DNA of 31,813 bases from Deltaproteobacteria bacterium (GTDB taxonomy: Bacteria; Myxococcota; Polyangia; Haliangiales; Haliangiaceae), in the NCBI GenBank assembly GCA_018262455.1, contig JAGSPR010000013.1, positions 1 to 31,813 on the forward strand. The letters run 5' to 3'. Numbering within the stretch: position 1 is the first letter of the stretch; each line of letters opens with the position of its first letter. The position numbers and the translations under genes were made by a program. This document shows positions 7,825 to 14,654 of this stretch, piece after piece. Below the pieces are notes generated by a model, which was given only the letters and a program-made list of their open reading frames with translations, made no database searches and was not told the DNA's origin.

Positions 7825-8841
7825 ATGCACTCCATCACGATCGCGGTCGCATTCGCCATCGCGGTCACGGGGTGCGCGCCACCGCTGCGCCCTGCGCCGC
7901 TCCCCCCGATCGAGCCGGCGAATCTGATGAGCGCGGAGGACTATTCGACGCGCGTCGGCGGACTCCGGGCCACGCTCGCGCGCAACGGGGTCGAGCTCGA
8001 TACGATCCCCGTGATCCGGACCTGCGCCACGGATCATGGCCCGCAAGACAAATGCATCCGCTGCGAGGTCGCGAGTCGTTCCGACACGGCCAACGTCGAT
8101 CCCGAGATGATCGATGGGGTCGCGATCGCGTTCGGGATGTACCCCACCACCATGATCGCGGCAGCGAAGCTGGAGCACGTCGCGCTGTGCCGCACGATCC
8201 GCTACGAGGGCAAGGAGTCCGAGTCGGGGCCCCCGCAAGGGGGACCCCTCGCCCAAGGTGGTTTCGGTCCTCAGGACGCGGACCGAAACCGATCGGCTGG
8301 CTCGGGGCCGGCAGGCGTCGCGGTGATCGGGGACCATCGGCTGCTCGTCAGCATCGAGCACTTCGTGGGCAAGCGGCACGACCTGTACGACTTCTTCACG
8401 ATCGAGGAGGTCGTGCATCACGAGCTATTTCACCTGCTGGACCACGAGACGCTCGGCGAGCGCGCGGAGCACGACCCCCAGTGGCAGGCGCTCAATCCCC
8501 GAGGGTTTGAATATCGCGATCCGTCCACCGCCCAGGACCGGCCGCGCGGCTTCGTCGATGGCTACGCCACGACGAACGAGACCGAGGATCGCGCGAGCGT
8601 GTTCGAGTTCTTGCTCGGCCACCCCACGAAGCTGTGCGAGCTCGCCCAGGCTGATCCGGTGGTCGCGGCCAAGACCGCGGTCGTGTGGGAACGGGTGGCT
8701 CGCATCGTCGGCGACCCGTTCCTCCACAGCCACGCCCCCTGTGTCGGCTGGCTCCGCAGCAGCACGATGCTGCCCAAGCAGCTCGGCCCGGCGCCCCCGG
8801 AGGGGCCCGCGCGCCGATCGATCCTCGGCAAGATGCGTTAG
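7825..8841 (+). CDS. Putative zinc metallopeptidase lipoprotein
   Basis: This 338-residue protein starts with a lipoprotein signal, MHSITIAVAFAIAVTGC (lipobox VTGC, Cys17). The catalytic motif is EEVVHHELFHLLDHE, containing HELFH (H199, E200, H203). GYATTNETEDRASVFE (about 247-261) follows about 50 residues later and supplies a likely third zinc ligand (E254 or D255), as in several HExxH families that share a 'Y-A-x-x-N-x-x-E-D' signature. Five Cys in the N-terminal half and two near the C-terminus may form disulfides. Residues about 134-159 are a Gly/Pro/Gln-rich insert encoded by a two-hairpin element that breaks the flow between EGKES and the strand VAVIGDHRLLVSIEHF. The substrate is unknown. 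Upstream in-frame codons were rejected because ATG 7825 gives the signal peptide. Confidence 0.82.
   Translation: MHSITIAVAFAIAVTGCAPPLRPAPLPPIEPANLMSAEDYSTRVGGLRATLARNGVELDTIPVIRTCATDHGPQDKCIRCEVASRSDTANVDPEMIDGVAIAFGMYPTTMIAAAKLEHVALCRTIRYEGKESESGPPQGGPLAQGGFGPQDADRNRSAGSGPAGVAVIGDHRLLVSIEHFVGKRHDLYDFFTIEEVVHHELFHLLDHETLGERAEHDPQWQALNPRGFEYRDPSTAQDRPRGFVDGYATTNETEDRASVFEFLLGHPTKLCELAQADPVVAAKTAVVWERVARIVGDPFLHSHAPCVGWLRSSTMLPKQLGPAPPEGPARRSILGKMR
8224..8309 (+). mobile_element. Two-hairpin, MITE-like insert in the metallopeptidase gene
   Basis: An 8-bp direct repeat, TCGGGGCC (8224-8231 and 8302-8309), flanks two stem-loops. The first (8226-8248) pairs GGGGCCCCC with GGGGG-A-CCCC around a GCAA tetraloop, with one bulged A. 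The second is a perfect 11-bp inverted repeat, GGTTTCGGTCC (8260-8270) and GGACCGAAACC (8280-8290), around a 9-base loop. The distance between the direct repeats is 78 bp, exactly 26 codons, so the frame is kept. This looks like a small palindromic element with a target duplication. That is inference, because the first hairpin overlaps the left direct repeat and G/C-rich 8-mers can recur by chance. Confidence 0.5.
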
Positions 8842-8880
8842 CCGCGGTTGGAGAGCCGGGCGATCGCGTCGGCGACGTCG
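8838..8880 (-). pseudogene. Remnant of a second TPR-protein gene end
   Basis: On the minus strand this stretch encodes LLDVADAIARLSNRG followed by a TAA. The last residues of the intact TPR protein at 10467-11777 are DVADAIARLSVP and stop. The two share 27 identical bases (8854-8880 and 10480-10506), in the same orientation and reading frame, each directly before a stop. Both lie tail-to-tail with a plus-strand lipoprotein gene. I read this as the 3' stub of a lost paralogue. Upstream of the shared part (8881-8970) I see nothing TPR-like. Confidence 0.4.
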
Positions 8881-8971
8881 AGCAGTGAATACGTGGCATA
8901 GCGTGGCGCAGTGGACCGCTCGTTGGTTTTTTCGGCCGGTCGGGCCGGGGCGTCTGGTACAGCTGCGGCCC

Positions 8972-10456
8972 ATGCGAAGCGCAGGACTCTGGCTGGTGCT
9001 CGTGGCGTGCGGAAGCTCACAGCCGGTCGTCCCGGATGCGGGCCCGGGGACGGTGGACGCCGCGGTGGACGCCCCGGAACAGCTACCGGACGCGAGCGAC
9101 ATCGTCGATGCCCCTGAGCCGCCCGGCACGCCGAGCTGGACCCGGCAGTTCGGCGGCTCGGCTGCGGACAGCCTGAGCGCGGTCGCGCTCGCGAGTGACG
9201 GCGGGATCGTGCTCGCGGGGTTGTCGAACGGCATGGTGGACCTCGGCGGCGGCGCGATCGGCGGGGTCGGCGAGCAACGCGCGATCATCATCGCCAAGCT
9301 CACCGCCACCGGCGAGCACGTGTGGTCGCGCGCGCTGCCGATCGCGAGCAGCTTCAGCGAGTCTGCGCCGGCGGTCGCGATCGCGGTGAACCTCGCGGAC
9401 GACACGATCTACCTCGCGACCGGCGCGACCGCCGCGAGCGTCGACGTCGGCACCGGCGCGCTGCCTCGGCTCGGCGGGATCGATCTGCTGCTGGTCAAGC
9501 TCGCCTCCGACGGCACCGTGAGCGCCGCCCGGCGCCTCGGGGGCACGCTCGCGAACACGGGGGCACGCGATCTCGCGCTCGACACGGCCGGCAACCTGTA
9601 CGTCGCGGGCGGGGTCGCGCCGCTGCACGGCGGCGGCGGAAGCTCGGCCACGATCGATTTGGGGACCGGCGCGATCACCGGCACCGGCACGCACGACGCC
9701 TGGATCGCGTCCTTCGATCCGGCGCTCGCGAGCCGCTGGAGTCGCAAGCTCGGCAGCCCGACGTTTCCGATCGGCATCAGCGCCGACGCGATCGCGATCG
9801 ATCCAGCCGCCCAGCGGGTAGTCGTCTGCGGCTCGTTCAACGGCACGGTCGATCTGGGCGGCGGCGCGCGGACGGCGGCCGGCACCCACCGGGACATCTA
9901 CCTCGCGACGCTCGCGCGCAGCGACGGCGGGTACGTGGCGGATGCGATCCTGGGCGGCACCGGCGACGAGGACTGCGCCGATCTCGCGATCGCCGGCACG
10001 TCGCGCGTGGTGGCCGGATCATTCGCGGGCACGCTGACGATCGGCGGCGTCTCGCGGACGGCGATCGGCTTCCACGACGCGTTCGTCGCGAAGCTCGACG
10101 GCGACTCGGCCACGTTCGTGACGAGCTTCGGGGCATTCCAGAAGTCCGCGGGCGTCAACGCGATCACCGGGTCCGGGCTCGCGGGCGGCGGGTTCGGCGG
10201 GACGATCGATCTGGCCGGCACGCCGCTCACGGCCGCGATGTTCGGCAGCGGGTTCGCCGCGCAGCTCGACCCGGCCGGCGCCGCTGCGTGGGCGGCCCGG
10301 CTCGTCGATCAAGGTGGCGGCCGCGTGCTCGCGGTCGCCGACGCTCCGGGCGGCGCCGTCGTGGTCGGCTCGTACGAGGGCGCGCTGCTGATCGACGGCG
10401 TGCAGGTCTCGAGTCACGGGTTCACGGACATGTTCGTGGCGCGCCTCGCGCCGTGA
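8972..10456 (+). CDS. Seven-repeat beta-propeller lipoprotein (SBBP-like)
   Basis: This 494-residue lipoprotein has a 13-residue signal, MRSAGLWLVLVAC (lipobox LVAC), then an Asp/Ala/Pro-rich tether (about 14-55, with several DA pairs). The remainder is seven repeats of about 55-65 residues, each with a core like 'G-x-V-D-L-G-G-G-x-x-x-x-x-G-x-x-D-A-F-V-A-K-L' followed by a 'W-S-R-x-L' strand. Cores are visible at VDLGGGAIGGVG, VDVGTGALPRLG, IDLGTGAITGTG, VDLGGGARTAAG, LTIGGVSRTAIG, IDLAGTPLTAAMFG and LLIDGVQVSSHG. Seven repeats fit a seven-bladed propeller on the cell surface or in the periplasm. No catalytic residues are evident, so a binding or scaffold role is likely. It converges on the TPR gene with a 10-base gap. 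Confidence 0.85.
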   Translation: MRSAGLWLVLVACGSSQPVVPDAGPGTVDAAVDAPEQLPDASDIVDAPEPPGTPSWTRQFGGSAADSLSAVALASDGGIVLAGLSNGMVDLGGGAIGGVGEQRAIIIAKLTATGEHVWSRALPIASSFSESAPAVAIAVNLADDTIYLATGATAASVDVGTGALPRLGGIDLLLVKLASDGTVSAARRLGGTLANTGARDLALDTAGNLYVAGGVAPLHGGGGSSATIDLGTGAITGTGTHDAWIASFDPALASRWSRKLGSPTFPIGISADAIAIDPAAQRVVVCGSFNGTVDLGGGARTAAGTHRDIYLATLARSDGGYVADAILGGTGDEDCADLAIAGTSRVVAGSFAGTLTIGGVSRTAIGFHDAFVAKLDGDSATFVTSFGAFQKSAGVNAITGSGLAGGGFGGTIDLAGTPLTAAMFGSGFAAQLDPAGAAAWAARLVDQGGGRVLAVADAPGGAVVVGSYEGALLIDGVQVSSHGFTDMFVARLAP

Positions 10457-10466
10457 CCGCTGCCGC

Positions 10467-11777
10467 TCAGGGGACGGACAGCCGGGCGATCGCGTCGGCG
10501 ACGTCGTGGCCGAGCTCGTCGAGCCGGTGCAGATCCGCGAGCGCACGGGCGCGATCGCCGCGCTGCTCGTAGAGCGTGGCGCGGTTGTGCAGCGCCTTGG
10601 CGTAGGTGCTGTTCAGCTCGAGCGCGCGGTCGAGGTCCCGGAGCGCCTGATCGTCGCGGCCGGCGAGGTGATGGAGCCAGCCGCGGTTGCAGTACAGCGT
10701 CGGGTCGCCCGGCTTCGCGGCGAGCGCGCGATCGAAGCGCTCGATCGCATCGTCGTGACGTCCGAGCTCGCCGAGCGAGAGCGCCTCGCCCGCGTACCAG
10801 TCGGCATTCGGGGGTTGACCACTCGCGAGCACCAGGCTCTGCGCGGTCGCGAAGCTCTGGGCTGCCCGGTCGAGCGCGCCGAGCCTGAACGCGAGTCGCG
10901 CGCAGCGCTCGTGGAGCCCCGCGTCCTCGGGTTCGAAGTGAGCGGCCATGCTCGCATCCACGAAGGCGCCTTCGAGATCACCGGTCGTGGCGCGCAGGAT
11001 CGAGCGCGCGATCCGCAACGGGACCGAGTCCGGCATCCCTTCGAGCGCGGCATCGAGGTCGGCGAGTGCGCCGGGGTTGTTGCCGAGCGCCTTGCGAGCG
11101 AGGTGCCGGTTGTAGAACGCGATCGGGGAGGGCTCGCCGGCGGCGAGGTCGCGCGTGAAGCTCGACTCGGCCGCGGCGACGAGTCCGGCCTGGAGCTCCG
11201 CCTTCCCCTTGTCGAAGTACAGTTCGGGGAAGTGAGGCTCGACCGCGAGGCCGCGCTCGAAATCACCGATCGCCTGGGCGTACTGCGCGAGCGCGTAGTG
11301 GGCCCGCCCGCGACCGACGAGGTGGCTGGCCAGCGGCGAGCTCGCACTCGCGATCAGCTGGGAGTACTCCTCGATCGCGAGCGCGTGATCGCCCGCGTCG
11401 TGGGCGGTCTCGGCAGCGACCTCCGCGATGACGACCTCCGAAAGATCGACGTAGATCTCGACGGTGCCGTCCGCCCTGAGGAACGCGTGGTCACCGAGCT
11501 GGAGATCCGGTCGCGCAGCCCGCGGCGTCGGAGCCGGCCGCGTGGTGGGCTGCTGGTTCCGCCTGGGTTGCGCGGGCCTGGCCTTGGCGCGGGGCTTGAC
11601 CGCTGCAGGTCGGGACTTCGCGCCGGCGCTCGGCTTGCGTTTCGGCGGCTTCGCTCGCGGCTTCGGCCTGGCGTTCGGAGGCTTCGCCCGAGGCTTCAGC
11701 CTGGCCCTCGGCGGTTTCGCCGGCGGCTTGGGCCCCCGCGCTCGCTTCGGGGCTGGCTTGCTGGCTCGCTTCGCCAT
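10467..11777 (-). CDS. TPR protein with histone-H1-like Lys/Arg/Pro N-terminal tail
   Basis: This 436-residue protein has two distinct halves. Residues 1-90 are a disordered, strongly basic tail of Lys, Arg, Pro and Ala with an 11-residue repeat (AKPPRARLKPR, AKPPNARPKPR, AKPPKRKPSAG), like bacterial histone-H1-like or AlgP-type tails. After a short hinge (DLQLGDHAFLRADGTVEIYVDL), residues about 115-425 form consecutive tetratricopeptide repeats, with typical W/Y-G-A-F-P positions such as 'AIEEYSQLI', 'AIGDFERGLAVEPHFPELYFDKGKAEL', 'AIERFDRALAAKPGDPTLYCNRGWLHHLAG' and 'ALRDLDRALELNSTYAKALHNRA'. There is no signal peptide, so it should be cytoplasmic, perhaps joining nucleic acid to a protein partner. 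It is probably co-transcribed with gloB upstream. Confidence 0.85.
   Translation of the reverse strand: MAKRASKPAPKRARGPKPPAKPPRARLKPRAKPPNARPKPRAKPPKRKPSAGAKSRPAAVKPRAKARPAQPRRNQQPTTRPAPTPRAARPDLQLGDHAFLRADGTVEIYVDLSEVVIAEVAAETAHDAGDHALAIEEYSQLIASASSPLASHLVGRGRAHYALAQYAQAIGDFERGLAVEPHFPELYFDKGKAELQAGLVAAAESSFTRDLAAGEPSPIAFYNRHLARKALGNNPGALADLDAALEGMPDSVPLRIARSILRATTGDLEGAFVDASMAAHFEPEDAGLHERCARLAFRLGALDRAAQSFATAQSLVLASGQPPNADWYAGEALSLGELGRHDDAIERFDRALAAKPGDPTLYCNRGWLHHLAGRDDQALRDLDRALELNSTYAKALHNRATLYEQRGDRARALADLHRLDELGHDVADAIARLSVP
10480..10506. repeat. 27-bp exact repeat shared with 8854-8880
   Basis: This is the coding-end copy of the repeat. It lies in the last codons of the TPR gene, and the other copy ends the remnant at 8838-8880. 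One mismatch and then three more identical bases continue the match on the stop-codon side. Confidence 0.85.
11622..11720 (-). repeat. Three 33-bp imperfect tandem repeats coding the basic tail
   Basis: Three 33-bp units encode the 11-residue units AKPPRARLKPR, AKPPNARPKPR and AKPPKRKPSAG (residues 20-52 of the TPR protein). The units differ mostly by single substitutions, consistent with expansion by slippage followed by drift. Confidence 0.7.
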
Positions 11778-11778
11778 C

Positions 11779-11838
11779 TCAGATCACGTAGCAATCCGCG
11801 TCGGTCTCGACCAGCCGGCCGGAACGATCGTCGTGCAT
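11779..11838 (-). CDS. Possible 19-residue ORF between gloB and the TPR gene
   Basis: An ATG at 11838 opens a 19-codon frame (MHDDRSGRLVETDADCYVI) that ends one base before the ATG of the TPR gene. Its frame is also open upstream to a CTG overlapping the gloB stop. Sixteen of the 19 sense codons end in G or C, like real genes here, but a random frame in such DNA often does too. The TPR gene has no Shine-Dalgarno of its own, so translation through this ORF could supply ribosomes by coupling. I do not recognise the peptide. Confidence 0.3.
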   Translation of the reverse strand: MHDDRSGRLVETDADCYVI

Positions 11839-11852
11839 GGCCAGAGGTCCGT

Positions 11853-12599
11853 TCAGAAATTGTCCTTCCACGAGCGGATCGCAGCGAACACGCTCACCGG
11901 ATCGCCCGCCGCGCCACGCGCCGTCGCCGCGGCGATCACCGCGGGTTCGGTGACGCGGAGGAACGGGTTGGTCGCCCGTTCGAGCGCGATGGTCGAGGGC
12001 GTCGATGGCTTCGGGATCGTGGTGGCGCGCTGGTGGATGGCGGCGTTGTCGGGCTCGACGGCCGCCGCGAAGCGGAGGTTTCCCGCGGTGTATTCGTGGC
12101 CGAAGTAGACGCGCGTCTCGCGGGGCAGCGCGGCGAGCCGTGACAGCGACGCATGCATCATCGCGGCATCGCCTTCGAACAGCCGGCCGCAGCCGGCACC
12201 GAACAGCGTGTCGCCGGTGAACGCGGCGCCGTCGATCATGAACGTGATCGCGCCGAGCGTGTGGGCTGGATTGTGGATCACCTGTCCGATCGAGCCGCCG
12301 AGCGAGAACGGCTCGCCATCGGCAAGCCGGTGGGTGGCGCCCGCGACCCTGGCAGCGTCGTGCACGCCGACGACGACCTCGGTCCCGGGGTGCGCGGCCA
12401 CGAGCCCTGCGATGCCGCCGACGTGATCATGGTGATGGTGGGTCGCCCAGATCGCGACGAGCGTGACCTGCTCGGCTGCGAGCGCCGCCTCGACCGGCGC
12501 CGCCTCGCCGGGGTCGACGACCGCGGCCCGTCCGGTCGGTTCATCGATCACGAGGTATGCGAAGTTGTCCTTGAGGCAGGGCACCGAGACGATTCGCAT
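11853..12599 (-). CDS. gloB: Hydroxyacylglutathione hydrolase (glyoxalase II)
   Basis: This metallo-beta-lactamase-fold enzyme of 248 residues hydrolyses S-D-lactoylglutathione to D-lactate and glutathione, the second step of methylglyoxal detoxification. It has the metal motif THHHHDHVGG (H54, H56, D58, H59), third-site H113 in NPAHTLGAI, bridging D130 in TGDTLFGAGCGRLFEG and H168 in YFGHEYTAGNLRFA. The substrate-binding tail NPFLR...SWKDNF is typical of GloB rather than other family members. One oddity is NPAHTLGA where most GloBs have TPGHTxGH, though the metal-binding His is kept. ATG 12599 is chosen because MRIVSVPCLKDNFAYLV matches the family N-terminus; an ATG at 12623 would add eight residues. 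It is divergent from the oxidoreductase at 12694. Confidence 0.93.
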   Translation of the reverse strand: MRIVSVPCLKDNFAYLVIDEPTGRAAVVDPGEAAPVEAALAAEQVTLVAIWATHHHHDHVGGIAGLVAAHPGTEVVVGVHDAARVAGATHRLADGEPFSLGGSIGQVIHNPAHTLGAITFMIDGAAFTGDTLFGAGCGRLFEGDAAMMHASLSRLAALPRETRVYFGHEYTAGNLRFAAAVEPDNAAIHQRATTIPKPSTPSTIALERATNPFLRVTEPAVIAAATARGAAGDPVSVFAAIRSWKDNF

Positions 12600-12693
12600 G
12601 GGCCCGAACCTACCCCCGTTCATCTACCAGAAGCGACGGTTCGTCGGACCGGAGCTACCGCGGGCGGGAGCGCGGCGTTACGGTCTCGTGGTG

Positions 12694-13725
12694 ATGAACG
12701 CGATCGTGTTGCGGGAGCACGGTGGTCCCGAGGTGCTGCACCTCGAGCAGCTGCCGGTGCCCGAGCCAGGCCCAGGCGAGGTCCGCGTCCGGATCCGTGC
12801 GGTCGCGCTCAATCACCTCGATCTCTGGGTGCGCCGAGGCGGCCCGGCGTTTCACCTGACGTATCCGCACCTCCTCGGCTCGGACATCGCGGGCCTCGTC
12901 GACGCCGTCGGCCCTGGTGGTGAGCTGGTCGCGAAGGTCGGAGACAAGGTCATCGTGCAGCCGGGGTCATCGTGTGGGCGGTGCGCGGCGTGCCTGTCGG
13001 GGCACGACAACCTGTGCCGCCACTACAAGATCCTCGGCGAGAACACCCAGGGTGGATACTGCGAGTACATCGTGGTGCCGGCGGTCAACCTCGCGCCGTA
13101 TCCGGAGCGCCTCGACTTCGCGCACGCTGCGGCTTCGATCCTGACGTTCATGACCGCCTGGCAGATGGTCGTGCACAAGGCGCGGGTCACCCCGGGAGAC
13201 ACCGTGCTCGTGCAGGGGGCTGGCTCCGGCATCGGCGTCGCCGCGATCCAGATCGCGAAGCTCTACGGTGCGCGCGTGATCGCGACCGCGGGGACCGAGT
13301 CCAAGCTGACGCACGCCCGCGCGCTCGGGGCGGATGTGGCGATCAACTACCAGACCGCCGACTTCGTGGCCGAGTGCCGCGCGCAGACCGCCAAGCGTGG
13401 CGTCGACGCGGTGATCGAGCACGTCGGCGGCGACGTGTTCGCCGGGAGCATCAAGGCCGTGCGCAACGGCGGGCGGATCGTCACCTGCGGCGCGACCGCG
13501 GGCTTTCATCCCGCGATCGACCTCCGCCACATCTTCTTTCGCCAGATCGAGATCCTCGGCTCGACGATGGCGAGCAAGGCGGATCTGCTCGCCGTGCTCG
13601 GCCACATCGCAGCGGGACGGCTCGAACCGATCGTGCACCGGGTGTTGCCGCTCGCGCAGGCGACCGAGGCCCACCAGCTCCTCGAGACGCGGTCCGCGTT
13701 CGGCAAGGTGGTGCTCGAGCCATGA
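12694..13725 (+). CDS. Zinc-binding dehydrogenase / quinone oxidoreductase-like protein
   Basis: This medium-chain dehydrogenase/reductase has 343 residues. The N-terminal GroES-like domain has the four-Cys structural zinc lobe CGRCAACLSGHDNLC (C94, C97, C100, C108). The catalytic-zinc residues of alcohol dehydrogenases are replaced: ALNHLDLW stands where the ligand Cys would be, and LGSDIAG replaces GHE. This mix suggests an NADPH-dependent quinone- or enone-reductase chemistry with a retained structural zinc. The Rossmann motif is VLVQGAGSGIGVAAIQIAK (172-189). ATG 12694 gives the normal family N-terminus MNAIVLREHGGPEVL. Its stop overlaps the ATG of the next gene (ATGA), which ties it to the ABC transporter genes. 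Confidence 0.88.
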   Translation: MNAIVLREHGGPEVLHLEQLPVPEPGPGEVRVRIRAVALNHLDLWVRRGGPAFHLTYPHLLGSDIAGLVDAVGPGGELVAKVGDKVIVQPGSSCGRCAACLSGHDNLCRHYKILGENTQGGYCEYIVVPAVNLAPYPERLDFAHAAASILTFMTAWQMVVHKARVTPGDTVLVQGAGSGIGVAAIQIAKLYGARVIATAGTESKLTHARALGADVAINYQTADFVAECRAQTAKRGVDAVIEHVGGDVFAGSIKAVRNGGRIVTCGATAGFHPAIDLRHIFFRQIEILGSTMASKADLLAVLGHIAAGRLEPIVHRVLPLAQATEAHQLLETRSAFGKVVLEP

Positions 13726-14654
13726 CCGCCGTGCTGTCACTCCGCGGGCTCGGCAAGGACTACGGGGCGCGCACCGCCGTCGGTGCGGTCGATCTCGAGG
13801 TCCAGCGCGGCGAGTGTCTGGGGCTGCTCGGACCCAACGGGGCCGGCAAGACGACCACGATCTCGATGGCCTGTGGCGTGATCACTCCGAGCCGTGGGGC
13901 CGTCGCGATCGGCGGGATCGATCTGGCGCGCGATCCCTACGCCGCGAAGGCCAAGCTTGGCCTGGTTCCGCAAGAGCTGGCGATCTACGAGGAGCTGTCC
14001 GCGACCCAGAACCTGCGCTACTTCGGGTCGCTCTACGGGCTCGCCGGCAAGCGGCTCGCCGGCCGGATCGCCTGGGCACTCGACGTGGTGGGGCTGCGCG
14101 ATCGCGCGGTCGAGCAGGTCAAGCGGTTCTCCGGCGGCATGAAGCGAAGGCTGAACCTGGCCGCCGGGCTCCTCCACGAACCCGAGCTGCTGATCCTCGA
14201 CGAGCCGACCGTTGGCGTGGATCCGCAGAGCCGCAACCACATCTTCGAATCGATCCGCGCTCTGCGAGGGATGGGCATGACCGTCATCTACACGTCTCAC
14301 TACATGGAGGAGGTCGAGGCGCTCTGCGATCGCGTGGCGATCATGGATGGCGGCACGATCGCCGCGACCGGCAGCATCGCGGAGCTTGTCGCGGTGCACG
14401 CCGGCAAGGGCCTCGAGCTCGAGCTCGCCGGCAGTCTCGAGATCACCGCCCTTGCGGCCGCGGCCGCGGCGCACCACGGCACGGTCCAGCGCGACGGCCA
14501 CGTGCTGCGCCTGCTCGCCACCGGTGGGCTCGCGCCGATGATCGCCGCGATCGAGGCCTGCGGCGCGACGATCGCGCGGATCGAGTCTCGCGAGGCGAAC
14601 CTCGAGACCGCGTTCCTCGCGCTCACCGGCAAGACGCTGAGGGACGAGTCATGA
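13722..14654 (+). CDS. ABC transporter ATP-binding protein (ABC-2 exporter)
   Basis: This 310-residue cytoplasmic ATPase has Walker A GPNGAGKTT (37-45), Q-loop LVPQE (81-85), signature FSGGMKRRL (136-144), Walker B LLILDEP (156-162) and an H-loop in VIYTSHYMEE. A C-terminal regulatory extension of about 90 residues follows, ending ANLETAFLALTGK, the usual tail of DrrA/CcmA-like exporter ATPases. It overlaps both neighbours by ATGA, so the oxidoreductase, this ATPase and the permease are translationally coupled. It is expected to power the permease at 14651. The substrate cannot be read from the sequence; lipids, drugs or polyketides are common for this class. Confidence 0.93.
   Translation: MTAVLSLRGLGKDYGARTAVGAVDLEVQRGECLGLLGPNGAGKTTTISMACGVITPSRGAVAIGGIDLARDPYAAKAKLGLVPQELAIYEELSATQNLRYFGSLYGLAGKRLAGRIAWALDVVGLRDRAVEQVKRFSGGMKRRLNLAAGLLHEPELLILDEPTVGVDPQSRNHIFESIRALRGMGMTVIYTSHYMEEVEALCDRVAIMDGGTIAATGSIAELVAVHAGKGLELELAGSLEITALAAAAAAHHGTVQRDGHVLRLLATGGLAPMIAAIEACGATIARIESREANLETAFLALTGKTLRDES

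Noticed and set aside
8925..8932. T-rich run (TTGGTTTTTT) as a terminator
   Set aside because: No stable stem precedes it on the plus strand.
12600..12623. Upstream ATG (12623) as the gloB start
   Set aside because: It would add eight residues not seen in the family; MRIVSVPCLKDNF at 12599 is the usual N-terminus.
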